From: Adiantum capillus-veneris
Lineage: Eukaryota; Streptophyta; Polypodiopsida; Polypodiales; Pteridaceae
Length of the DNA: 64,000 bases
Direction: 5' to 3'
Assembly: GCA_014529385.2 (NCBI GenBank)
Contig: CM043967.1
Location: 3,122,001 to 3,186,000, forward strand
Positions 32,364-43,416 of the stretch are shown here, one piece after another; the stretch's first letter is position 1; the number at the start of each line of letters is the position of its first letter. The notes below the pieces were generated by a model. It worked only from the letters and a program-made list of their open reading frames with translations. It did no database searches and was not told the DNA's origin. The translations under genes and the position numbers were made by a program.

Positions 32364-34106
32364 TGTCACGAGGACGTGGCAATTGCTAATCTTAGTTGTT
32401 GGTTTCTTTCCAATGATTTTTGTTTAATTTTTGAGACCCTCTTTTTGAAGTTGCAAATGGTCGGACATTGTATGGCCAATGTGAACGGTAATTTCACCCG
32501 CAGACGGAAAGTTGGTCGGCATTGAAACTCGTAAAGTGAAAGGATGTCTAGGCTCAGTTCAAGATCATGTATGTACCCCCGTCGCACTTAGCAAGTTGGT
32601 GGATACTAGGAAGTGAACTCAATAAAGGCATAAAGTCACCAGCAGAAAGTATCCGACAGTTGGGCCACATTGCACTTTTGGATGTGGTCCCAATGAGGAT
32701 AGATGGTCAGAAGACCAGCGGGAGCCCGACGGAAGCATCTCCTAAAAATTAGGGAACTGCTATTTTGGGCCGTGAAATGTGTTCGCGTCATTACCTTTGG
32801 TATGACCAAGGGAACTGCTATTTTGGGCCGTGAAATGTGTTCGTGTCATTACCTTTGGTATGACCAAGGGAACATTTTAGTACTCTGCTGCAAAGTCAAC
32901 TGATGCACCAGTTGAGAGATTTTTAAGCAGGAAACCCAATGCGGGGAAATTGCATGCATGAGTGCCAAGTAGCACTTTTTGGTCAATTTACCAAGTTTGG
33001 GAGAAGAGAACTCGTAACTGACTTTCTGGAGCAGTTTTGGAGGCTGTTAATGCTGATTTTCAACCATTTCTCTCCATTTTTGAGCTTCCCATGACTTTGC
33101 CTAGGTCCAAGGAGCTCATTTTCAGCATTGGAAGGCATCAGATGCGTGTTTACAGGGCTGTTTTGCTACGTTTTCAGCGATACGCAGGTTTTGGTAGCCA
33201 TGGAAATCTTCCCCTTTTTGCATCTATTTGTTCATAGATGCATTACAGGTCAAGGGTAGCAAAGGGGACGCTCGATTTATGCTGGGAGGATGCTTCATTG
33301 AGAATCTGTCACAGGTTAAGAGCTATGGAGTGCTTCCTTTCCCTCTCATGTACAATGTGGTGCTAGGAGTGATGCCCTGCACACTACACACTGCTCTCTC
33401 TCTCCCCTACGTGCACTTATGTGATGCCCCACAAGAGGGCTCCTCATTTGACTGATGTACAGTTGTGTGGATTCATGTTTTTGTGCTGAGGCAAGAGCCT
33501 CCTTGAGCAGGAACAGGGGTAGCTAACTGCTACTCCAAAGCAAGCACTGGTGAGGGTCATAACCTCACCGTACAGGTGCAAAATCAGCGCTGTGTATGCG
33601 CTGTAAATTCACTGTTTTTCAGCCGTACGGACGCCAGGACCATTGGGAATCGTGCCCCATTGGCAGAGGACAGTTAGGGGACTGTTTGGGGCTGAAAACA
33701 GGGCAAAAACCAGTAAATACAGCGTGCTGAATTTACTGTTTTTGGAAGGGTATACGACAGTGCAAGCGAGTTACAGCAGGGGAATTGGTTTCGCGCAAGT
33801 TTTGGGACTATTATGCTGCCGAAAATTTGGCCAAATCAAATGGTATCTAGGTGGATACACGTGAAGGATTCCCAGGACCTTACCTTGTAATTTACCCTCC
33901 TAAAGAATAAAGAAATACCGAAAGGGGCGCCAATTTTGGGGCCTACAGGTTGTCGGTGTCTGCTCGGGGCATTCTAGCTCCGAGCCGTGTGTGTATTCAA
34001 GTGTTAATTCCCGTCGCAAGTCTCCTTTGCAAGTGCTCTATGTGTGTGTCTAAAGTAAAGAATTTCGGGTGAAAGCCAACGCCTACCGCCCTACGGGCCG
34101 GTTTCA
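32364..34106 (+). repeat. N1 5' LTR (1743 bp)
   Basis: It matches 34924-36618 almost base for base. It differs by a 58-bp tandem duplication at 32753-32869 (GGGAACTGCTATTTTGGGCC unit) absent from the 3' LTR, and by an 11-bp gap near 33750. It contains AAGAAATACCGAAAGGGGCG at about 33908 after AATAAAG. Confidence 0.9.
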
Positions 34107-34923
34107 TGATTCCGTTGCCGGGACATCAATCACTTTTTCCTTAAAGAGTGAGCCTGGATTGTTTTGGGATAAAGACACACAGTGCAAGAATACGGGATTA
34201 CACTATGGCCGACAAAGAGAAGCGCATTATGGAAGAGGGTTCCTCTTTACAGGACAGACAGGAAATTCCGCATCTACGCCCTGCTAAAAAGTGGTCAAAT
34301 TAGGGGTGATTTTCTGCTGCGTTTTTAGGGTTTGCGAGTATGAACCAAGATGAGATAGGGAGAGGTCTCACGGTGGTAGATTGGCCACTAGATCTCCTTC
34401 GGGAGTGATGTGGGTCTGCCAGGTGACACGTTGCTTGCCGATTCTCTGAGGCGATTGCTTGGATTCTATGACACATTGGTAAATCATCTTGAAATTTGAG
34501 CTTGCTTGATCGTGGGTGGTACGTCAGTGTTGTGGAATTATGCTCGTTTGCAGAAACAAGAGCCTTTTGCAACACGTAAAAGTTAAGGGACAGGTTGCAA
34601 GATGCTATGTGGTGAAGTTCAAGAACTATCCATCTATGGATGCAAAGTGGATGGAAGAGCAGCCTATGTATGCCCAACCCAATGTCTGCAAAGGAGGGGT
34701 AATGATAGAGCTAGCACATCAAATGTACTCATGGATTCAGTGCAACAGCAGTGTACAGTTTGACAAAAGTATGAAGGACTCATTAAGTCATTTGTACACA
34801 TGTTTTGACAGTCTTTCTTGCGGATACATGCGATGATAAAAGAGTGCAAACAAACACAAGATCATCAGTGGCATGTATTTATGGTATGCAATCGAGGACG
34901 TTTGCGATTTCAAGAGGGGGGTA
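34107..34923 (+). pseudogene. N1 internal region: gag start, filler, pol tail
   Basis: PBS-like TGATTCCGTTGCCGGGA follows the LTR (34107-34123). At 34206 a gag start reads MADKEKRIMEEGSSLQDRQE, the same as the G1 gag start (MADKGKGLMEEGSSSKDRQE at 38477 down). About 34287-34570 has no similarity to anything else in the window. 34576-34660 encodes VKGQVARCYVVKFKNYPSM and DAKWMEE, the chromo-like tail. The rest to the PPT is 3' untranslated. Confidence 0.75.
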
Positions 34924-36618
34924 TGTCACGAGGACGTGGCAATCGCTAATCTTAGTTGTTGGTTTCTTTCCAATGATTTTTGTTTAATTTTTGAGACCCT
35001 CTTTTTGAAGTTGCAAATAGTCGGACATTGTATGGCAAATGTGAACAGTAGTTTCACCCGCAGACGGAAAGTTGGTCGGCACTGAAACTCGTAAAGTTAA
35101 AGGATGTCTAGGCTCAGTTCAAGATCATGTATGTACCCCCGTCGCACTTAGCAAGTTGGTGGATACTAGGAAGTGAACTCAATAAAGGCATAAAGTCACT
35201 AGCAGAAAGTATCCGACAGTAGGGCCACATTGCACTTTTGGATGCGGTCCCAATGAGGATAGATGGTCAGAAGACCAGCGGGAGCCCGACGGAAGCATCT
35301 CCTAAAAATTAGGGAACTGCTATTTTGGGCCGTGAAATGTGTTCGCGTCATTACCTTTGGTATGACCAAGGGAACATTTTAGTACTCTGCTGCAAAGTCA
35401 ACTGATGCACCAGTTGAGAGATTTTTAAGCAGGAAACCCAATGCGGGGAAATTGCATGCATGAGTGCCAAGTGGCACTTTTTGGTCAATTTACCAAGTTT
35501 GGGAGAAGAGAACTCGTAACTGACTTTCTGGAGCAGTTTTGGAAGCTGTTAACGTTGATTTTCAGCCATTTCTCTCCATTTTTGAGCTTCCCATGACTTT
35601 GCCTAGGTCCAAGGAGCTCATTTTCAACATTGGAAGGCATCAAATGCGTGTTTACAAGGCTGTTTTGCTGCGTTTTCAGTGATACGCAGGTTTTGGTAGC
35701 CATGGAAATCTTCCCCTTTTTGCATCTATTTGTTCATAGATGCATTATAGGTCAAGGGTAGCAAAGGGGGCACTCGATTTATGATGGGAGGATGCTTCAT
35801 TGAGAACCTGTCACAGGTTAAGAGCTATGGAGTGCTTCCTTTCCCTCTCATGTACAGTGTGGTGCTAGGAGTGATGCCCTGCACACTACACACTGCTCTC
35901 TCTCTCCCCTACGTGCAGTTATGTGATGCCCCACAAGAGGGCTCCTCATTTGACTGATGTACAGTTGTGTGGATTCATGTTTTTGTGCTGAGGCAAGAGC
36001 CTCCTTGAGCAGGAACAGGGGTAGCTAGCTGCTACTCCAAAGCAGGCACTGGTGAGGGTCATAACCTCACCGTACAGGTGCAAAATCAGCGCTGTGTATG
36101 CGCTGTAAACTCACTGTTTTTCAGCCATACGGACGCCAGGACCATTGGAAATCGTGCCCCATTGGCAGAGGACAGTTAGGGGACTGTTTGGGACTGAAAA
36201 CAGGGCAAAAACCAGTAAATACAGCGTGCTGAATTTACTGTTTTTGGACAGGAATCAGAGGGTATACGACAGTGCAAGCGAGTTCCAGCAGGGGAATTGG
36301 TTTCGCGCAAGTTTTGGGGCTGTTATGCTGCCGAAAATTTGGCCAAATCAAATGGTATCTAGGTGGATACACGTGAAGGATTCCCAAGACCTTACCTTGT
36401 AATTTACCCTCCTAAAGAATAAAGAAATACCAAAAGGGGCGCCAATTTTGGGGCCTACAGGTTATCGGTGTCTGCTCGGGGCATTCTAGCTCCGAGCCGT
36501 GTGTGTATTCAAGTGTTAATTCCAGTCGCAGGTCTCCTTTGCAAGTGCTCTGTGTGTGTGTCTAAAGTAAAGAATTTCGAGTGAAAGCCAACGCCTACTG
36601 CCTTACGGGCCGGTTTCA
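34924..36618 (+). repeat. N1 3' LTR (1695 bp)
   Basis: It starts right after the purine tract AAGAGGGGGGTA and ends CGGTTTCA before the TTGGC duplication. See the 5' LTR for differences. Confidence 0.9.
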
Positions 36619-36623
36619 TTGGC

Positions 36624-38477
36624 ACCTGGATCAAAGAAGATGAGTGCCGTCTGATCCCTAACTTTACTCCATGCTCTGAATAACTCACTTGCATCTGTAC
36701 TGGGCTGTCACCCACCATGTCTAGCACCAAACCTGTCGTGGGTTTAGGCTTCTTGCCTTTCTGGTCTTCTTTATCCTCTGAGTCAGCTGGTCTTTTCCTT
36801 TGTGGACAATTGGTAGCAAAGTGACCATGCTGCTCGCATATAAAGCATTTGTTTTCAGCCATTAGGACCTTCTTTTCCTCGAGCGACTTGCGCACAAAAG
36901 GCTTCCTTTTCTGTTTCTTTGCCTACGCTCCAGAAGTCCCGGCTGAATCCTTGTCTTTGGTGGCCTTTTCTGACCCCTGTGACGCATCAGGAGCCGTTTT
37001 CACAAAGGGCTTCTTCGCTGAATTTTTCTTTTGCTGCCCTCCTTTGTCACTGCTCGGAAATCCACTGTCCTCTCCTTTCAACAAGGCAAGACCAATGTTC
37101 TCAACTTCCATAAGTTGAGTAAGGGTAGCCACTCTGTTCTTTGTACAGTAATCGCGAAGCCCTTCAGGCAGCCCACAACAGTACTTCTCTATCTGCTCTG
37201 TCAATGGCACAAATCTGTAGGAGGTCACTGAGAGTAGCACTTTACAAAACCTCCTATTGTACTCCAGCAAGCTCTTGCACGAAGCTGAAGTAAGCTGGTG
37301 CCAATCTGTCATGACGTCGACTTCAAATTCATTTGACAACCAAGCAGATGCAAACATTTGCTTGAAGTAAACCCAAGTGGCAGGTGCCTGTCCTTGCATT
37401 AACAATGTCGTCCACCAAGTAAGCGCATTGTCCTTTAAGAAAGTGGCAACTTTCCTGACCTTCAAGGCCTCTGTAAAATTCCCTCCTGCATATGCTGTAT
37501 CAAACTGCTGGAGGAAGGTAAGAGGCTTTGCTTTATCTTCAAAGCCACTGAAAGTACTAAACTTTACAGCTGCACCACTTTCTTTGTAAGCTTTTGGCTT
37601 CTCCAGTGTCCCCAAGTTGTCATACGGAATGGTCTGCAACATGGGCACTGTAGTAGGCATGATCAGCACATCTTGGCCATTCACATTTTGCATCAGAGGT
37701 GCGATATCTGGCTGCTGTCCAGAAAAACCAACCATGCCAAAATGACCCTGTGGTACCCCAAACTGGCCGTGGTTGCTCTGAAAACCTTGCTGCATGCCGA
37801 TACTACCATACATGGGGTTTGGCATGATGCCTTGCATACCCCCAAACACTGTTCTTGGCATGTACGGCTGACTTCCACGCACATAACCAGCCATACTTTG
37901 GAACACTGATCCACCCCCAAAATACCGAGGATGTACCGTGGGTGGTGGAAAAACTGGGTGCATAGCCTGGTATCGAGTTCCCTGTCCATTCAAGACAGCA
38001 TGCTGGCTCTGAGAGGTGGCGGGCTGAACTGGCATAACCTGTGGAATGGGCGCTCTAGCCACCTCTTCAAGCACAGGAGGAACCTGTTTTGGAGCACCTG
38101 ACTCCGCAACATGCGAGTGTTCCCTTTCCTCGCGAGTTGCATTAAGTACTTGGGCTTGAGCCTCGACAAGCTCCGTACGCGACTTAGGTTGCCTATTTTG
38201 TCGTTGCACTGGTGGCGCTTGCAAGAACTCCATAAACCTTGGGTTCTGCACCAGCTGCGAAAAGACATTCACCGCGGCAACTAACTGAGTCCTGAACGCA
38301 TCATCCTGAAGTTGCCCAGTCATAAAGCCCTTAACTACTGGAAGGGACATTCACATTGACAAGAGGTACAGACTGACGCGGCCGTGAGCTCTCGCCAATC
38401 TCAAAAACCATAGGGATCTCCTGCCTGTCCTTCGAAGAGGAACCCTCTTCCATAAGGCCCTTCCCTTTGTCAGCCAT
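36624..38477 (-). pseudogene. G1 gag, zinc knuckle and protease N-terminal side
   Basis: The start codon at 38477 opens MADKGKGLMEEGSSSKDRQE. A 1-nt slip near 38350 moves to the main frame (38350-36923), which begins SLPVVKGFMTGQL. It has a Pro/Gln/Gly-rich N-terminal half and then the gag core KFSTFSGFEDKAKPLTFLQQ and LKDNALTWWTTLLMQGQAPA. TAG at 36923-36925 interrupts, and the same frame resumes to the CCHC knuckle CFICEQHGHFATNC (about 36800). A slip near 36710 leads to LFRAWSKVRDQTALIFFDPG, the protease active site, cut by N1 directly after. Gag packages the RNA in cytoplasmic particles. Confidence 0.85.
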
Positions 38478-38555
38478 AGTGTAATCCCGCGTTCCTGCAC
38501 TCTGTCTTTACCCAAAACAACCGAGGCTCACTCTTTGAGGAAAAAGTGATTGATA

Positions 38556-38572
38556 TCCCGGCGATGGAACCA
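38556..38572 (-). promoter_or_regulatory. G1 primer binding site, tRNA-Asp-like
   Basis: Directly after the 5' LTR the minus strand reads TGGTTCCATCGCCGGGA. It resembles the complement of the plant tRNA-Asp(GUC) 3' end (TGGCGCCGTTGCCGGGG), as does the N1 copy TGATTCCGTTGCCGGGA. The assignment relies on recalled tRNA sequence and has mismatches. Confidence 0.5.
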
Positions 38573-39365
38573 TGAAACCGGCCTGTAGGGCGGTAGGCGT
38601 TGGCTTTCACCCGAAATTCTTTACTTTAGACACACACAGAACACTTTGCAAAAGAACCTGCGACAAGAATTAACACTTGAATACACACACGGCTCGGAAG
38701 CTAGAATGCCCCGAGCAGACGCCGACAATCTGTAGGCCTCAAAATTGGCGCCCCTTTCGGTATTTCTTTATTCTTTAACAGAGGGAATAAGACCTGTGAT
38801 CTCCTACAAGCTGCCCCGCATAATCCAGGCTGAGAAACATCTGTTCTGGCTCGATTTCGGTAACATAACTATACTAGGACGCTTCACAGTCAGTATCCCC
38901 ACGCAATAGATGACTTTCCCGACGCGTACGGACACTTTGCAAAACCTGGCGAGAATCTGCAGCACGCTGAATTATCTGTTTTCTGCCCCAAAAATGCGTC
39001 AGATCACCTCTACAGCGGTCCCCAAACCTCTTGGGGGTATTAGGGACCGATTAGGGCCAAAACCCTAAACCTGCAAAAATACACAACGAGCTGTAATTCC
39101 CTGTTTTGGGCTCCGTTTCGCGTGTCGGTCACATCTGTAGCAAGTCCTCGAGCTCCCGCACCTGTAGGGCTACTTGCCCTTTGAATTGGACAAGATTTCT
39201 CATGTGAAACCTCTCCAAATTCACCTGTACCTGCAGGGGATTAGCCACTAGCTAACCCAGTACCTGTGCAAGAGGTTCTTGCCTCGGCAATCGCGCATGA
39301 ACCCACACAACTGTACATCAGTCAAATGAAAATCCCTCTTGTGGGGCATCACATAACTGCACGTA

Positions 39366-39421
<56 letters not shown>

Positions 39422-40153
39422 GTGTGTAGCGTGCACGGCATCACTCCTGGCACCACACTGTACATAGAGGGAAAAGAAGCACTCCATAGCTCTTAACCTA
39501 TCGCAAGAAACTCAAAAACGAGCCTCCCAGCTATAAATTCAACGCCGATTCTTGATGCATGAGGCAAGTGCACAGAAATGTGCCACTTGGCGCATTTACA
39601 AGCATTTTCCCGTTTCTGGTTTCCCGCCTAAAAATCTCCCAACTGGGTGCTCAGTTGACTTTGCGGCAGAGTTGTAAAATGTTCCCCTAGTCATACTGGA
39701 GGTAATGACACGGACACATTTCACGGCCCAAAATAGCAGTTCCCTAAATTTTAGAAAATGATTCCATTGGGCTCCCACTTGTCATCTGACCATCTATCCT
39801 CATTGGGACCGCATCCAAAAGTGCAATGTGGCCCAACTGTCAGATACTTTCTGTTGGTAGTCACACCTTGACTTTAGGCCTTTATTGAGTTCACTTCCTA
39901 GTATCCACCAACTTGCTAAGTGCGAGGGGGGGACCTACATGATCTAGCTCTGAGCCTAGACATCCTCTCACTATATGAATTCCAGTGCTGACCACTTCCC
40001 GTCTGCGGGTGAAACTACCGTTCACATTGGCTATACAATGTCCGACCGTTTTCTCAAAAATAAAACAAAACCCATTGGAAAGAAACCAACAACTAAAGTT
40101 AGCAGTTGCCACGTCCTCGTGACATAGTTAACAGCTGCCACGTCCTCGTGACA
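38573..40153 (-). repeat. G1 5' LTR with expanded (GA)n
   Basis: It starts with two copies of TGTCACGAGGACGTGGCA separated by GCTGTTAACTA and ends CGGTTTCA. A (GA)n run of about 50 bp at 39367-39417 is only about 14 bp in the 3' LTR, so it grew after insertion. Confidence 0.88.
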
Positions 40154-40158
40154 GCCAA

Positions 40159-40680
40159 GCTAGATCCTAATCTATACTAGCTAAGACTGATTCTGACTTG
40201 TATCAGTAGCTTGTCCACGTGGCTCAAGTGCAATGTGCACGTGACATTCCATACCAATGTCACATGCAACGGAAGGGTTTAAGGATTTTGGCTCAAATCT
40301 AGTACTTTGCACAAATACAAGGTTACATTACTTCACTTGAGAGAAACGGAACTGAACACATGAGAGAGAGAGGAGAGATGACACCACATGTCAAGTCCCA
40401 ACCACCCTCAAGGGCCCCCTTGCTCTGTTGCCACAGCAAGTACTTGCTTTAGATTTCTTGCACAAATGCTAATACAAGGGCTAAAATCTAAATGCTGAAT
40501 GTTGGTACTGATCTGATGCAAAACGCTAGGGCTAATTTGATTCTAAGGACTGATCTGATGCAAAACACTGGCTGAATCTGATGCTGGTGCTATTGAAAAC
40601 GCTAGGGCTGATCCGATGCAAAACAGTGGCTAAATTTGATGCTGACCATGTTGTGGACTACGGTTGACTATAGGTTACAC
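40159..40680 (-). mobile_element. Family F LTR fragments, two abutting
   Basis: 40159-40246 is an LTR start on the minus strand (TGTCACGTGCACATTGCAC) matching the F3 LTR start at 42961 (TGTCAAGTGCACATC). From 40258 a second copy follows with CGGAAGGGTTTAAGGATTTT, GAGATGACACCACATGTCAA and CCACCCTCAAGGGCCCCCTT. Only 11 bp (40247-40257) separate the two LTR-type ends. Confidence 0.5.
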
Positions 40681-41440
40681 CTTTTCATTTGCTTCAGAAG
40701 CGATAACCTGGAGTAGTAAGAAGCACTCAAACATTGCTGTTACAAACTGCTGACGTGTCAAGTCAGTAAAGAGCAGAGCCAACCTTCAGATCACGGCCAA
40801 GGGACCTAAACGCTAAGAAGAACAAGCAACAGAAGAAGAAGAAGTCCTACCAACTTATGGGACCCCGTCCGATGGGGCCCAAGTGACATAAAGGATTAAA
40901 ATAAAGCAAGACCCACACACACACTGAAAGACTTGCGTAGCAAGTGATGACGTGGCAGTTGTACAGAAAAAACCAGAAATTGCGCTGACATGATGATGTG
41001 GCAGACTGCACAGATTTCCATGTTTTGCGCTGACTGCTGACGTGGCAATTGTACGAAATTCCGTGATTTACGTTGACAACTTTTTGGCATTGCTTTTGGA
41101 CCAGAAGCTTTTGAGTTTGAAGGCTTTTCATGTAACTGCTTTTGGGGCCTAGGGCCTTTAAATATGAGGCCATGGGCTCATTCTCTGGCATGCTTCCTGG
41201 AGAAGGTGTAGAGTCTGGAGTACCGGCTTCTGTGTTGATGCAATATAAAGAAATACCGAAAGGGACACCAAGGTTTGGGGCCAATACTCTCTGGTGTGGA
41301 ATTCCGCCACTCTGTGTTGCATGTCGTCTCTCTCTCTCTGAGTTCAGTTGTTATTGAAGTGCTAAAAATCTTTTCAGTCTCTCCTTTTCTATTGGCACAT
41401 GGTGCCCATCTTGTTACAATTGCCCTGTAGTACACAAAAG
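40681..41440 (+). mobile_element. LTR fragment related to G2, plus strand
   Basis: It contains TTTAAATATGAGGCC, AAAGAAATACCGAAAGGGAC and TTGGGGCCAATACTCTCTGG, blocks in G2 LTR order, preceded by several GCTGACGTGGCA-type short repeats (40935-41050). No PBS or gag follows, so it is a solo or truncated LTR. Confidence 0.55.
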
Positions 41441-41489
41441 CAAAGTATCATCTTGCCTCTGAATGCTACATATGAGTCTCTTTGGTTAT

Positions 41490-41808
41490 GAAGATTGCTT
41501 TTGGAGATTGGTTTTATGCAGCAGATAACCACTATTTATCCCAAAAACCAGAATTGTATACTAATGTGAGAAACCTAGTGTTTCATGCCCATATAGAGAT
41601 ATAATATCGATTTGTTGGAGAGAAAACCTTAAATGGTACTATAGGTCGTGAGTATTATTCGATGTCAAGTAACCTTACTCATATCTTCACCAAACCTCTA
41701 CCACAGACAACATTATCCCTTCATGCTAGTTTCCTTGTATTGGTTCTCCCTCCAGGAGCTCAGAGGAGGTGTTAGGATTCATGTTCTACCCAATGGTGGC
41801 TCCAAAAT
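41490..41808 (+). pseudogene. Copia RNase H tail, polypurine tract and LTR stub
   Basis: With stops, 41545-41710 reads NLVFHAH, then HIFTKPLPQ after a shift. These are the conserved end of Ty1-copia RNase H (NP.FHARTKHIE… and D.FTKPL). GAGCTCAGAGGAGG then TGTTAGGATTCATG (41770) is a PPT with an LTR start, cut after about 40 bp by the F3 LTR. Confidence 0.55.
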
Positions 41809-42961
41809 TGTAAGGTGCAGCGAAAGTGAATGTTGAACTTTGCTCAAGATGAGTGTTCCGAATTGTGCTCAAGGGGTCCTTTTACTTACGGAAGGGAGAG
41901 CCTTCCGTTCCTTTAATGAGAGAGTGCAAATGATCACAAACAAAGTGAATGACACTGTGAATGAAGGTGCTGAGACTGAGAGATAGAGAGAGAAGAGAAT
42001 ATGACACCAGAATGTTGTCAAACCCTCCTCCAAGGGCCGCACTCTCTATGGCCAGAGAGGTCTATGCTATTGATTGCACAATCCTCATACAATGGTCTAA
42101 ATGCAATGGACTTGCCGATGATGACGACGACGACGAGATGGGCTGAAATCTGAAAATGCTAGGGGCTGAAATCTGCAAATCTTGTATCTGTTGAATTCTG
42201 ACTCTATGTCGGTGACGACGACGTGACGACGATGCGCTGAAAAACGCAAATGCTGAAATCTGCGAATAGCGGGCTGAATCTGCAAACGCTGGCTAACCTG
42301 ACCGTGCGGCGAGGATTTGCTACGGGAAGGTGAGATCTGCGAGGTTTGGGGGCTGCGGTACGGAGTCTAAGTGCTGAAAATGCAAAACACTGATGCTCTA
42401 TGCTGATCCGTCGCCGAGAATCTGCAAAAACGCTAGGCATGGTCTGTTGTTGCAAAAACGCCATGGCTAATTTGTTGTGTGCAAAACGCCAGGGCTGATC
42501 TGCATCTACTGAAAACGCTATGCTCAATTTGATGCCAAATCGTTGGTCTTGCTCTGCTATTGGCTGGAAACGCTAGGCCTCCTGTCGGTCTTGCTGAAAA
42601 GGTGCCTGTGAGTTGTAGACTTCTGCTACCTCTTCTGCCAGTAAGTGCTAGCGCTAGCTTTCTTATATATTAACTTGTCAAAGTTGCCCTACCCAGTTTT
42701 CCAACAAAGTCACTTAATAATAATAAGTGAAAAATGGCTAAAATAGGAAAAATGGGTTCTATGCACTGTAAAATACTCCTGATGGGTACTGACTGTAATC
42801 AGATGATCATGCTGTGTGCAACCAGAGAAAATGCAACTACTCTAAGTGCCTAGACATGCACGGAGACTCACAAAGATGCCAGAACCCTTCCTAAGCTGAA
42901 CTGAACCCTAGTCATGAAGTAGCTTGTCCACATGCAAATAGAGTTAGATGTGCACTTGACA
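41809..42961 (-). repeat. F3 3' LTR
   Basis: It begins TGTCAAGTGCACATCTAAC after the purine tract and ends GCTGCACCTTACA. Internally it has many short GCTGAAATCTGCAAA(C/T)GC-like units (42140-42590). Confidence 0.6.
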
Positions 42962-43410
42962 TCCCCTCCTTTTAAAGGTGAGGTGTTGGTACCGAACTGT
43001 ATGGCGTCGAGGGAGATCGCCAACAGTGTCTGGAATCCTATGAAGGACTCTTCGCCAGCCCACTCTGATACGTGGGTCGTGCGATACTTGAACTTCATAA
43101 AGGTCTGCAACGCTTGCTTCTTTGGGCCGCGTCGAAAGCGACACAAAGTTATCTGAGGCTGCTTCAATGGTCCAATTGCGTCTATGGACGTAGGTCTACC
43201 TTCATCAAGCATCTCCGAGGAGGAAAATTCTTGAAACCACTTCCAACACAAAAACATGAGCGGTATATACTTATTCCATGTAGAGTGACTTAAAAAGACT
43301 ATTCTTTCGAAAAAACTATGAATGCAATGCAGATGAACAAAGTGACGGAGTGCCAAACCATTCATCAAATACACGCAAACCGTGAGATCGAATCTTGACT
43401 TTCTGATCAA
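42962..43410 (-). pseudogene. F3 3' coding tail, possibly chromo-like
   Basis: The frame from 43410 includes LCRFRRGPKKQALQTFMKFK, then YRTTHVSEWAGEESFIGF. A basic stretch, hydrophobic-Lys strand and Trp-Glu-Glu recall the chromo-like end of Ty3 pol, but similarity is weak. Three frames share the region and stops occur upstream. Confidence 0.3.
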
Positions 43411-43416
43411 AATCTA

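Larger units (their letters stand above)
32359..36623 (+). mobile_element. N1: internally deleted Ty3 element of the G1 family, inserted in G1 protease
   Basis: It has a perfect 5-bp target duplication TTGGC at 32359-32363 and 36619-36623. The 5' LTR is 32364-34106 and the 3' LTR 34924-36618, both opening TGTCACGAGGACGTGGCAAT and ending CGGTTTCA. Only 817 bp lies between them: PBS, a gag start, an unrelated filler, a scrap of the pol chromo-like tail, and the PPT. It is in the opposite orientation to G1. It keeps the cis signals needed for mobilisation but encodes no enzyme, so proteins of intact relatives must have moved it. Confidence 0.9.
27398..40153 (-). mobile_element. Ty3/gypsy chromodomain-type element G1, split by N1
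   Basis: The minus-strand order is 5' LTR (40153-38573), PBS (38572 down), gag (38477-36710), protease (split at 36619/32358 by N1), RT-RNase H (32145-30340), integrase with chromo-like tail (30336-29110), PPT (28955-28939) and 3' LTR (28938-27398). The LTRs are 1581 and 1541 bp and both open with the doubled TGTCACGAGGACGTGGCA. Flanking 5-mers are GCCAA (40154-40158) and GCCAG (27393-27397), a target duplication with one mismatch. Stops and indels occur in gag, PR, RT and IN, so the copy is dead. Confidence 0.85.

Noticed and set aside
33037-33455. Plus-strand frames inside the N1 5' LTR
   Set aside because: They lie wholly in LTR sequence and are not conserved as frames in the 3' LTR copy.
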